A program made the position numbers and the translations under genes. A stretch of 5,475 bases of DNA from Clostridia bacterium (GTDB lineage Bacteria; Bacillota; Clostridia; Christensenellales; UBA1242): positions 1 through 5,475 of the forward strand of contig JAGART010000203.1 of NCBI GenBank assembly GCA_017622115.1, written 5' to 3'. This document shows positions 1 through 5,475 of the stretch, piece by piece. A model generated the notes under the pieces. That model made no database searches. It worked only from the letters and a program-made list of their open reading frames with translations, and was not told the DNA's origin. How positions within the stretch are numbered: position 1 is the stretch's first letter; each line of letters starts with the position of its first letter.

Positions 1-1715
1 AGTGTTTTAAGTGCTTCGTAAGCATTGTCCATTTCTTGTTTAAAGTCATCATAAAAGAGTGAAAGAACTTTTTCCCATTGCTTTTCGCCATTTGCAATTT
101 CATCAAGACTATTTTCCATATTTGCAGTAAACGTTACATCCATAATTTCTGGGAAGTAAGTAACTAACAAATCGATAACCGAACAACCTAATTCAGTAGG
201 TTTTATATATCTGCCTTCATTAATAGTATATTGTCTATTAAATAAAACAGTAATTGTAGGAGTATATGTCGCTGGACGACCTATTCCTCTTTCTTCCATA
301 GCCTTTACTAGACTTGCTTCTGTAAATCTTGCAGGTGGCTTTGTAAATTTTTGTTCTGTTTTTAATCCCATCAAGTCCAAAATTTCGCCTTGTGAAACTT
401 CTGGAATGTGTGCTTGATTTTCTTCTTCATTATCTTTATCTTTTGCTACATACTCTTGATATAAAACGGTATAACCGGCAAAGATAGGAGTTCTTCCTGT
501 TGCTCTAAAAGTATAATTACTTACTGCTATATCCAAAGACACCGAATTATATGTAGCCGAACTCATTTGACTGGCCAAAAATCTCTCATAAATCAATTTA
601 TAAAGTTTATAGTTATCTTGTGAAAGACTATCCTTTACGCTTTCAGGAGTAATGTCTATATAAATAGGTCTAATTGCCTCGTGGGCATCTTGTGCTGATT
701 TTTTTGATTTATAAACATTTGGAGTTTCAGGATAAAACTTTTCACCAAATTTAGACAAAATATAGTCTTTTGCCATTTTTTGAGCTTCTGGTGAAACACG
801 CACAGAGTCTGTACGAATATAAGTAATAAGAGCTGTTTTACCACGCCCAGCAAGTTCTACACCTTCATAAAGACTTTGAGCAGCAAGAGTTGTGCGTTTA
901 AGCGTCATACCTAATTTATTTAGAGCATCTTGTTGCATAGAACTTGTAATATAAGGTGCTGGTGGGTGAGATTTTGTAACGCTCTTTTTAATATTCTCTA
1001 CAATCCACTTTTTGCCATCAATATCACGCAAAAATTCATCTTTTTGCTCTGCACTTGTAATCTTAATCTTTTTGCCATCTTTGTTTAAGATTGTAGCATT
1101 AAAAGGCTTGTCTGTTTGACCAATTTTAGATAATGTGGCAGTAATCGCCCACCATTCCTCTGGTTTAAAGTTGATAATTTCTCTTTCTCTATCAACAACT
1201 AATTTTAAAGTAACTGATTGCACACGACCAGCACTTAATTTAGGTTGTATTTTACGAGAAAGAATAGGCGAAAGTTTGTAACCAACAATTCTATCTAAAA
1301 CCCTACGTGCTTGTTGTGCATTAACTAAATTAAGGTCAATAGCCCTAGGCATACCTATTGCCTTTTGAACTGCATTTTTTGAAATTTCATTAAATTCGAT
1401 ACGAATATTATCACTCGGATTTAAGCCTAATACATTTGCAACGTGCCAAGAAATGGCCTCCCCCTCTCTATCAGGGTCAGTTGCGAGCAGAATTTGCTCT
1501 GCATCATTTGCCATATCTTTTAAAGACTTAATAACATCTTTTTTATCAGGCAAAATTTCGTATTTTGGCTCAAAATTATTATTTAAGTCAACGCCAAAAC
1601 CGTGAATAGGCAAATCCCTCACGTGTCCTTTTGTTGCAAATACTTCATAATCTGCACCTAAATATTTTTTGATAGTCGCTCTTTTACCCGGACCTTCTAT
1701 CACTACTAATTTCAT
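1..1715 (-). CDS. topA: DNA topoisomerase I (type IA), 3' part beyond the window
   Basis: Type IA topoisomerase that relaxes negatively supercoiled DNA by single-strand passage through a transient 5'-phosphotyrosine link. I translated the frame by hand: it is open without a break for 571 codons and leaves the window at position 1, so the C-terminal zinc-ribbon region normally found in a protein of about 690 residues is not seen. The Toprim domain fills about residues 1-115, with Glu7, Lys11 and the DPDREGE metal site at 80-86. SAGRVQS lies at 161-167. The active-site segment ITYIRTDS puts the catalytic Tyr at 299 and the conserved Arg at 301. DAHEAIRP is at 343-350 and EERGIGRP at 474-481. 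The start is fixed by AGGAGG at 1720-1725, four bases before the ATG. It is the last visible gene of the comM-dprA operon. Oddity: the first motif reads IEGPGKRATI where most family members have VESPAKAKTI; the residues known to matter are kept. Confidence 0.97.
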   Translation of the reverse strand, partial: MKLVVIEGPGKRATIKKYLGADYEVFATKGHVRDLPIHGFGVDLNNNFEPKYEILPDKKDVIKSLKDMANDAEQILLATDPDREGEAISWHVANVLGLNPSDNIRIEFNEISKNAVQKAIGMPRAIDLNLVNAQQARRVLDRIVGYKLSPILSRKIQPKLSAGRVQSVTLKLVVDREREIINFKPEEWWAITATLSKIGQTDKPFNATILNKDGKKIKITSAEQKDEFLRDIDGKKWIVENIKKSVTKSHPPAPYITSSMQQDALNKLGMTLKRTTLAAQSLYEGVELAGRGKTALITYIRTDSVRVSPEAQKMAKDYILSKFGEKFYPETPNVYKSKKSAQDAHEAIRPIYIDITPESVKDSLSQDNYKLYKLIYERFLASQMSSATYNSVSLDIAVSNYTFRATGRTPIFAGYTVLYQEYVAKDKDNEEENQAHIPEVSQGEILDLMGLKTEQKFTKPPARFTEASLVKAMEERGIGRPATYTPTITVLFNRQYTINEGRYIKPTELGCSVIDLLVTYFPEIMDVTFTANMENSLDEIANGEKQWEKVLSLFYDDFKQEMDNAYEALKT

Positions 1716-1735
1716 AATACCTCCTAAATTTAAGG

Positions 1736-1807
1736 CTATTTACCACACAACGCTTTTATCAACCAGAATCCGCCCCATAAAAATAACAATATTGTATAAG
1801 TTTCCAT
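1736..1807 (-). CDS. putative 23-residue hydrophobic small protein between dprA and topA
   Basis: Short ORF of 23 codons ending in TAG. The peptide starts METYTILLFLWGGFWL and ends in IKALCGK. Residues 4-17 are almost all hydrophobic or aromatic, with Gly-Gly in the middle and Lys18 and Lys23 after the hydrophobic run, as expected for one short membrane segment with a positive C-terminal end. The ATG lies 2 nt after the dprA TGA stop. AAGGA at 1814-1818, inside the last dprA codons, sits 6 nt upstream, which is ideal Shine-Dalgarno spacing. The stop is 20 nt before the topA start, so the ORF fills most of the gap between two co-transcribed genes. I do not recognise the family, and the function is unknown. 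It could be a real membrane microprotein, a leader peptide that couples topA translation to dprA, or a chance ORF. Confidence 0.5.
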   Translation of the reverse strand: METYTILLFLWGGFWLIKALCGK

Positions 1808-1809
1808 AA

Positions 1810-2928
1810 TCAATCCTTTTTCCCAAAATAATTAGCGGGTAACTTTCTAATTAAACCACGAATTTCCATAGTTGTCAACAGTACTAACAACTTTTTTGCT
1901 TCAATTTGAGTTTTTTCTAAAATTTCGTCAAAATGAGCATCTTCAGTTTGAAGCATATTATATATTAAACTTTCTGTTTCATTTAAGTTACTTATTTTAT
2001 CTGTACGCTTTATAGGATTTTGACTTTGGCTTACTTGTAATTTAAGATTTTGCGTACAATTTAATTGTGAAATGATTTCTTGCGGACTTGTAACACACAT
2101 AGAATAGAACTTCTTTATAAGGTTATTTGTCCCCTCACTAGCCGAGCTATTACAATTACCTGGAATAGCAAAAACTTCTCTACCCAAATCAAGAGCAAAA
2201 TTTACAGTATGCAAAGCACCACTTACTTTGCCCGCTTCTACAACAAGTACTGCTTCACTAGCGGCAGCAATTAGTCTATTCCTTTGTACAAACGAAAACC
2301 CTTTTGGTTTGTAGTCTGGATAAAATTCCGAAATCAAAACTCCACCAGTTGCAACAATTTCACGAGCCAAGTCAACATTAATCGCAGGGAATATAGACTT
2401 TAAGCCATTTGCCACTACACTAATAGTTTTACCATTTGCTTTTAAAGCCCCAGTGTGAGCACAACCATCTATACCTTCTGCCAAACCGCTTACAATATTA
2501 AATCCCGCTTTACTCAACTCTTTTGAAAAACGGTCTGTTTGTTCTTTTCCATAACGAGTACACGCTCTTGAACCAACGATTGCAATATTATTACCATTAA
2601 GTAATGAAATATCGCCACGATAATAGACAACAAAAAGCGGATAGTCTAATTCTATAAATTTTTCAGGATAATTTTGTTCAAAATAGCAAACAAAACCTAT
2701 ATTACCTGTTTCCAAATCATTTATAACTCTTTCTAGTTCACCACTTTCCTTTATAGCCATAAATGAACGAAATTCATCACCCGTCAAAGCATAAACAATT
2801 TTGCCTTGATATTTTTCTAATTCCCACAATTCCTCAATACGAGGGAAATAAGCAAGCATATCATAAAGAGTGCCTAATTCTAGTTCACTCATTGATAGCC
2901 AAATAAAAATCTTTTTTCTAATATCCAT
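1810..2928 (-). CDS. dprA: DNA processing protein DprA (Smf)
   Basis: DprA binds incoming single-stranded DNA in the cytoplasm, protects it and loads RecA during natural transformation; many non-competent bacteria also carry it. The 372-residue length is normal. A diverged N-terminal helical region (about 1-80) is followed by the extended Rossmann-fold core at about 85-290. Core signatures are GSR at 119-121, SGLAEGID at 147-154, NGLKSIFPAIN at 174-184, RNRLIAA at 216-222, VVEA with SGAL at 229-239, PGN at 256-258 and SEGTN at 264-268. A low-complexity linker rich in Gln, Ser and Asn (about 292-314) leads to a C-terminal winged-helix domain at about 315-367, matching the DML1-like domain. The start lies 6 nt after the comM stop and has no good Shine-Dalgarno sequence, so translation is probably coupled to comM. 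A later start at Met13 would cut into the first helix and has no better ribosome site. Confidence 0.96.
   Translation of the reverse strand: MDIRKKIFIWLSMSELELGTLYDMLAYFPRIEELWELEKYQGKIVYALTGDEFRSFMAIKESGELERVINDLETGNIGFVCYFEQNYPEKFIELDYPLFVVYYRGDISLLNGNNIAIVGSRACTRYGKEQTDRFSKELSKAGFNIVSGLAEGIDGCAHTGALKANGKTISVVANGLKSIFPAINVDLAREIVATGGVLISEFYPDYKPKGFSFVQRNRLIAAASEAVLVVEAGKVSGALHTVNFALDLGREVFAIPGNCNSSASEGTNNLIKKFYSMCVTSPQEIISQLNCTQNLKLQVSQSQNPIKRTDKISNLNETESLIYNMLQTEDAHFDEILEKTQIEAKKLLVLLTTMEIRGLIRKLPANYFGKKD
1814..1818 (-). promoter_or_regulatory. Shine-Dalgarno site for the small ORF after dprA
   Basis: AAGGA on the minus strand, inside the final codons of dprA and 6 nt before the ATG at 1807. 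dprA itself has no comparably good site, so a well-placed one here supports translation of the 23-codon ORF. An AAG GAT codon pair could also produce it by chance. Confidence 0.45.
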
Positions 2929-2934
2929 AATTTT

Positions 2935-4470
2935 CTAAATCCAATATTTTTTATCTAACGAACGATAACCGATTGCCTCTGCAATATGAGATAGCTCTAT
3001 ATTTTCGCTATTATCCAAATCAGCGATAGTACGAGCAACTTTTAATATTCTATTATAAGCACGAGCCGAAAGGTTTAATCTTTCAAACGCATCTTTTATC
3101 AAATCTTCACTTTCTTGCGATAATGCACAATAAGTGTTTACTTGATTAGTTGTCATTTTAGCATTACAATTAGTTTTTGTACCTGCAAAACGTTTAAGTT
3201 GAATATCTCTCGCTTTATTTACACGTTCTCGAATTGTTGCACTACTTTCTTCTAATTTATCTGTTTCTCTCAAATCTTCAAATGAAACACCATCAACTTC
3301 TACGTGTAAATCAATTCTATCCATAAGCGGACCACTTAACTTATCTAAATATTTATGTATTTGAGTTGAAGTACAACGACATTCCTTTATTTTACTACCA
3401 TAGTTTCCACACGGACAAGGGTTCATACTTGTAAGCAACATAAATTGAGCAGGATACTCGACTGTATTTTGTAATCTTGCTACTGTTATTACCCCATCTT
3501 CCAAAGGTTGTCGAAGTGTTTCCAAAGTCTTGCGATTATATTCTGGCAATTCATCTAAAAACAGCACTCCATTATGAGCCATACTAATCTCACCGGGCTT
3601 TGCCTTATTACCACCACCTGTTAAAGTTACCGCAGTAGTTGTATGATGAGGCGAACGAAAAGGCCTACGCCACACTATACCTTCTTTTGAATCCAAAATA
3701 CCTGCAACACTATGAATTTTTGTAACTTCCAAAGCCTCATCAAAAGTCATTGTTGGCAAAATAGAAGGCATACAACGTGCAAGCATTGTTTTACCCGCCC
3801 CCGGAGGACCAATCATCATTAAGTTATGTCCACCCGCAGCGGAAATCTCCATAGCACGTTTTGCACTTGCTTGTCCCTTGACATAACAAAAGTCATTTTG
3901 TTCTGTCATATTAATTTGAACTTCTTTAAAATTAGAAACTTGCAACGGTTGCAAAACATTAACATTATTAAGATGTTCTACTACTTGTTGCAAACTCTTT
4001 ACAGGATAAATTTCTATACCATCAATAAAACTTGCCTCTGCTTCATTCTCAAACGGAATAAAAACTTTTTTATGTCCTAATGCACGAGCAGAAATCAGCA
4101 AAGGCAAAACGCCTTGCGCTTTTCTCATTTCACCATCAAGACTTAATTCACCGATAAAAGTATAGTCTTTTATATTTTCACATTCAATTTCGGCGGTACA
4201 AATAAGTAAAGCGATTGCTATTGGCAAATCATAAATAGGTCCTTCCTTTTTTATATCTGCTGGGGCAAGATTAACAGTTAATTTTAACATAGGAAATTTG
4301 TATTTAGAATTTTTGATTGCACTACGAATTCTCTCTTTGCTTTCTTTAATAGCAGTATCTGGCAACCCAACAATATCAAATTTAGGCAAACCATTATTTA
4401 AATCTGCTTCTACTAATACGCTAAATCCCTCTATACCAACAAGTCCCAAAGTATTTACTTTCGCTAGCAT
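2935..4470 (-). CDS. comM: ComM/YifB family AAA+ ATPase (Mg-chelatase-like)
   Basis: Member of the YifB/ComM family. In Vibrio cholerae and relatives ComM is a hexameric helicase that promotes branch migration during natural transformation, widening the integrated stretch; the same role here is inferred from the family. Length is 511 residues, the usual size. The N-terminal ChlI-type domain, with a Lon-protease-like fold, covers about 1-165 and contains GLPDTAIKESKERI at 35-48 and NLAPADIKKEGP at 67-78. The AAA+ domain spans about 190-395: Walker A GPPGAGKT at 221-228, SPHHT at 273-277, Walker B LFLDE at 303-307, NPCPCG at 350-355 and GPLMDRIDLHV at 380-390 with the arginine-finger region. 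Cys352, Cys354, Cys364 and Cys366 form the family's cysteine cluster. The C-terminal domain (about 410-505) has the sensor-2 helix SARAYNRILKVARTIADL at 468-485. AAGAGG at 4477-4482, six bases before the ATG, fixes the start. It is the first gene of the leftward operon. Confidence 0.97.
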   Translation of the reverse strand: MLAKVNTLGLVGIEGFSVLVEADLNNGLPKFDIVGLPDTAIKESKERIRSAIKNSKYKFPMLKLTVNLAPADIKKEGPIYDLPIAIALLICTAEIECENIKDYTFIGELSLDGEMRKAQGVLPLLISARALGHKKVFIPFENEAEASFIDGIEIYPVKSLQQVVEHLNNVNVLQPLQVSNFKEVQINMTEQNDFCYVKGQASAKRAMEISAAGGHNLMMIGPPGAGKTMLARCMPSILPTMTFDEALEVTKIHSVAGILDSKEGIVWRRPFRSPHHTTTAVTLTGGGNKAKPGEISMAHNGVLFLDELPEYNRKTLETLRQPLEDGVITVARLQNTVEYPAQFMLLTSMNPCPCGNYGSKIKECRCTSTQIHKYLDKLSGPLMDRIDLHVEVDGVSFEDLRETDKLEESSATIRERVNKARDIQLKRFAGTKTNCNAKMTTNQVNTYCALSQESEDLIKDAFERLNLSARAYNRILKVARTIADLDNSENIELSHIAEAIGYRSLDKKYWI

Positions 4471-4499
4471 TTTTAACCTCTTGTAAAAAATTGTTATTT

Positions 4500-4528
4500 A
4501 TTGTAGCAGACTATTGTTCATTTTGCAA
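4500..4528 (-). promoter_or_regulatory. sigma-A type promoter of the comM-dprA-topA operon
   Basis: On the minus strand, TTGCAA (4523-4528) and TACAAT (4500-4505) are separated by exactly 17 bp, and TGC directly before the -10 box gives an extended -10. Transcription would start near 4493, leaving a leader of about 23 nt that contains the comM ribosome site. No competence-type or other operator could be recognised around it. Confidence 0.7.
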
Positions 4529-4608
4529 ATAAAATCTAAAAATTCTCGTATAAACCTTTTAAAAAGCATATTTTATGTATAAAAACTTAAAAAAAATGAA
4601 TTAAATAC

Positions 4609-4637
4609 TTGACTTTTGCATAAATTTATGGCAAAAT
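4609..4637 (+). promoter_or_regulatory. sigma-A type promoter of rpsU
   Basis: TTGACT (4609-4614) and CAAAAT (4632-4637) lie 17 bp apart, with TGG forming an extended -10. The A-rich stretch at about 4581-4600, just upstream of the -35 box, looks like an UP element, as expected for a highly expressed ribosomal gene. The predicted start near 4644 gives a leader of about 28 nt. That is too short for a structured autoregulatory leader. Confidence 0.75.
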
Positions 4638-4656
4638 AGTTTAGATTTTATACGCT

Positions 4657-4666
4657 AAGGTGGTGA
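4657..4666 (+). promoter_or_regulatory. Shine-Dalgarno site that sets the rpsU start
   Basis: AAGGTGGTGA matches the anti-Shine-Dalgarno complement at nine of ten bases. It is placed 5 nt before the ATG at 4672. It overlaps the two in-frame GTG codons at 4660 and 4663, which therefore belong to the ribosome site and not to the protein. Confidence 0.85.
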
Positions 4667-4671
4667 GAAAG

Positions 4672-4848
4672 ATGACAATGGTAGTTGTAGGCAAAGATGA
4701 ATCTTTGGACAGTGCTTTAAAACGTTTTAAACGCAAATGTCAAAAAGATGGCATCATTGGCGATTTACGTAAACACGAAGCATACGAAAAGCCTAGCGTT
4801 AAACGTAAAAAGAAAAGAGAAGCGGCTCGTAAACGTAACCGCAAATAA
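4672..4848 (+). CDS. rpsU: 30S ribosomal protein S21
   Basis: Small-subunit ribosomal protein that sits near the anti-Shine-Dalgarno region of 16S rRNA and helps initiation on mRNAs. From the ATG at 4672 it has 58 residues, close to the 57 of the Bacillus protein. The family signature is clear: [17 protein letters not shown] at about 7-23, then [20 protein letters not shown] near the C-terminus, the short basic tail of Firmicutes S21. An ATG two codons later is also possible, but the ribosome-site spacing favours 4672; the in-frame GTG codons at 4660 and 4663 are less likely. The gene is monocistronic, with its own promoter and terminator, and is divergent from comM. In many Firmicutes rpsU sits with yqeY or near phoH; neither is here. 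Confidence 0.97.
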   Translation: MTMVVVGKDESLDSALKRFKRKCQKDGIIGDLRKHEAYEKPSVKRKKKREAARKRNRK

Positions 4849-4853
4849 TTTTT

Positions 4854-4892
4854 AAAAAATATATCATTTTGATATATTTTTTTTATTTTTTT
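4854..4892 (+). terminator. AT-only hairpin terminator after rpsU
   Basis: A perfect 13-bp inverted repeat starts 5 nt after the rpsU stop: AAAAAATATATCA (4854-4866), loop TTT, then TGATATATTTTTT (4870-4882). A T-rich tract follows to 4892. Each arm contains a single C or G, so the stem is weak for an intrinsic terminator, but its position and T-tract fit. It reads as A-stem-T on both strands and may work in both directions. Confidence 0.75.
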
Positions 4893-4930
4893 ACATATCA
4901 AAATTTATTATGAAAAACTTCAATATTCCA

Positions 4931-4958
4931 TATACTTTTTACAAATTTGTGATATAAT
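4931..4958 (+). promoter_or_regulatory. extended -10 promoter upstream of the Cro/CI-type regulator
   Basis: A perfect TATAAT (4953-4958) preceded by TGA gives an extended -10 box. The best -35 candidate, TATACT at 4931-4936, is weak (16-bp spacing, 3 of 6 matches). Transcription would start near 4965, giving a leader of about 70 nt that carries both palindromes but has no visible Shine-Dalgarno sequence. Confidence 0.5.
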
Positions 4959-4977
4959 TGTCTTAATTTAAAAGTTT

Positions 4978-4996
4978 TTACGAATATTTTTCGTAA
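4978..4996 (+). promoter_or_regulatory. putative operator 1 (TTACGAA-N5-TTCGTAA)
   Basis: Perfect 7-bp inverted repeat, TTACGAA and TTCGTAA, around the 5-nt centre TATTT. It lies 40 bp upstream of the regulator ATG, just after the predicted start of the upstream promoter. It shares ACGAA-N5-TTCGT with the second site. Dyad sites of this size are typical for dimers of small Cro/CI-type proteins, so autoregulation is the simplest reading. Confidence 0.6.
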
Positions 4997-5008
4997 TCAA
5001 ACAAATAC

Positions 5009-5023
5009 ACGAAATATTTTCGT
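5009..5023 (+). promoter_or_regulatory. putative operator 2 (ACGAA-N5-TTCGT)
   Basis: Second dyad of the same form, ACGAA-ATATT-TTCGT; its symmetry extends one base further into the centre (ACGAAA-TAT-TTTCGT). Its centre is 29 bp from the centre of the first site, nearly three helical turns, so dimers on both could face the same side. Its last base overlaps the TATAAT box at 5023-5028; a protein bound here would block RNA polymerase. Confidence 0.6.
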
Positions 5024-5028
5024 ATAAT
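5023..5028 (+). promoter_or_regulatory. proximal -10 box, possibly giving a leaderless mRNA
   Basis: Perfect TATAAT whose last base lies 7 bases before the A of the regulator ATG, so transcription would begin at or next to the start codon. No good -35 box is seen at 16-18 bp, and the region upstream is occupied by operator 2. It may simply be AT-rich chance, but it fits the lack of a ribosome site. Confidence 0.35.
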
Positions 5029-5035
5029 ATAAATT

Positions 5036-5233
5036 ATGGAATTAGGAAGAAACATTAGAGAATTTAGAAAAGAGAAAAATTGGACACAGGCTGAATTAGC
5101 CAAACGTCTTTTCATTAGTCAAGATACCATATCACTTTGGGAGTTAAACAAAAGTCTGCCAGACCTTAACTCTCTTTTAAAGTTGTGTGATTTATTTGAC
5201 GTTACACCGGACTATTTATTAGGATTTAAATAG
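5036..5233 (+). CDS. small Cro/CI (XRE) family helix-turn-helix regulator
   Basis: Standalone DNA-binding protein of 65 residues, made almost entirely of one HTH_3 domain (about 5-60). The start MELGRNIREFRKEKNWTQ is typical of the family. Helix 2 is about TQAELAKRL (17-25) and the recognition helix about SQDTISLWELNKS (28-40); the closing VTPDYLLGF (56-64) is the usual last helix. There is no ligand, protease or dimerisation extension. No Shine-Dalgarno sequence precedes the ATG, but the protein start matches the family exactly and no other in-frame Met exists. Two matching palindromes directly upstream suggest that it represses itself. The gene has its own terminator and no partner gene, so no toxin or phage target is visible. 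Its wider regulon is unknown. Confidence 0.92.
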   Translation: MELGRNIREFRKEKNWTQAELAKRLFISQDTISLWELNKSLPDLNSLLKLCDLFDVTPDYLLGFK

Positions 5234-5247
5234 TCCCAAATTGCAAA

Positions 5248-5280
5248 ACAAAAAGACTGTTATTTTAACAGTCTTTTTGT
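5248..5280 (+). terminator. bidirectional hairpin terminator after the regulator gene
   Basis: Perfect 15-bp inverted repeat, 5248-5262 against 5266-5280, with loop TTT. The stem core is GACTGTTA/TAACAGTC, flanked by A5 on the left and T5 on the right, so it can end transcription on either strand. It begins 14 nt after the regulator stop. On the minus strand it would also stop any transcript coming out of the 105-bp repeats. Confidence 0.88.
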
Positions 5281-5301
5281 AATTGTAAATTGTATATAAT
5301 T

Positions 5302-5475
5302 TTACTCTTCTCTTAAATTTACGTTGTGGAATACGTTTTGTTGTTAGATACCACAAAGCCTTCAAGTTAGTTTGCGTGCTTTGTGGTGTGATGTCCAAAA
5401 CGTTAATTACTCTTCTCTTAAATTTACGTTGTGGAATACGTTTTGTTGTTAGATACCACAAAGCCTTCAAGTTAG
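5302..5475. repeat. 105-bp tandem repeat array, left end, continuing past the window
   Basis: Positions 5302-5370 and 5407-5475 are identical over all 69 bases, with an offset of 105 bp; the second copy is cut by the window edge. The 36 bp between them (5371-5406) are presumably the rest of the unit. Similarity stops sharply at 5302, so this is the left boundary of the array. The unit is 35 codons long, and the minus strand stays open as a repeating Lys/Arg-rich peptide containing LTTKRIPQRKFKRRV. That reading continues through the neighbouring terminator, so coding is doubtful. Total copy number cannot be known here. Confidence 0.9.
5333..5403. repeat. nested inverted repeats inside the 105-bp unit
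   Basis: Outer arms ACGTTTTG (5333-5340) and CAAAACGT (5396-5403) enclose inner arms ACCACAAAGC (5350-5359) and GCTTTGTGGT (5378-5387), with an 18-nt loop and a 9/8-nt internal loop. Both arm pairs are perfect. A third element, TTGTGG at 5324-5329, can also pair with CCACAA at 5351-5356 and so compete with the inner stem. The unit can fold as RNA on either strand or extrude as a cruciform. Confidence 0.7.

Noticed and set aside
656..853. 65-codon minus-strand ORF
   Set aside because: Lies inside topA in another frame; the topA frame carries the catalytic Tyr299 region here.
2080..2274. 64-codon plus-strand ORF
   Set aside because: Antisense to the conserved Rossmann core of dprA; no ribosome site or recognisable protein features.
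3826..4080. 84-codon plus-strand ORF
   Set aside because: Antisense to comM, Cys/Phe-rich composition typical of reversed coding sequence.
4298..4486. 62-codon plus-strand ORF
   Set aside because: Antisense to the N-terminal domain of comM; no independent support.
4660..4671. GTG starts at 4660 and 4663 that would lengthen S21 by four or three residues
   Set aside because: They overlap the strong Shine-Dalgarno sequence AAGGTGGTGA; the ATG at 4672 gives normal spacing and family length.
4910..4957. 15-codon ORF upstream of the regulator
   Set aside because: No ribosome site, lies before the predicted transcription start and overlaps the TATAAT box.
5219..5470. 83-codon minus-strand ORF across the repeats
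   Set aside because: Not called as a gene: the start is just the first TTG inside the window, and the frame runs through the hairpin terminator into the end of the regulator gene. Coding by the repeat itself is kept open as a finding.
5302..5475. CRISPR array
   Set aside because: The repeated part is at least 69 bp, only two units are visible, the 36-bp segment occurs once so spacer variability cannot be shown, and no cas genes are present.

Overview
The window looks like chromosomal DNA from a low-GC Gram-positive bacterium (Firmicutes/Bacillota, most likely a clostridial lineage). Three things point there: AT-rich third codon positions, a short S21 protein ending in the basic tail typical of Firmicutes, and the gene order comM-dprA-topA, which is common in that phylum. 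Stop codons and start sites fit genetic code 11. The species cannot be named from the sequence alone.

Positions 1-4530 hold a leftward operon. It starts from a good promoter at 4500-4528 and reads comM (YifB family AAA+ ATPase), then dprA, then an unlisted 23-codon hydrophobic small ORF, then topA, which runs off the left edge. Gaps are short (6, 2 and 20 nt) and no terminator is visible between the genes. ComM and DprA both handle incoming single-stranded DNA during natural transformation: DprA loads RecA, and ComM drives branch migration to extend integration. TopA relaxes negative supercoils. The operon therefore joins DNA uptake and recombination functions with housekeeping DNA topology.

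Positions 4531-4892 hold the divergent rpsU gene (ribosomal protein S21), with its own sigma-A type promoter, a strong Shine-Dalgarno sequence and an AT-only hairpin terminator.

Positions 4893-5280 hold a self-contained regulatory cassette: a 65-residue Cro/CI-type regulator with no visible Shine-Dalgarno sequence, two matching palindromes (ACGAA-N5-TTCGT) just upstream that look like autoregulatory operators, and a strong bidirectional hairpin terminator. A TATAAT box 7 bases before the ATG suggests that the transcript may be leaderless.

Positions 5302-5475 are the start of a perfect tandem repeat with a 105-bp period, which continues past the right edge. Each unit contains nested inverted repeats. 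Because the period is a multiple of three, it also keeps a 35-residue peptide frame open on the minus strand. The points most worth a second look are the hidden small ORF between dprA and topA, the operator pair with possible leaderless expression, and the 105-bp structured repeat.
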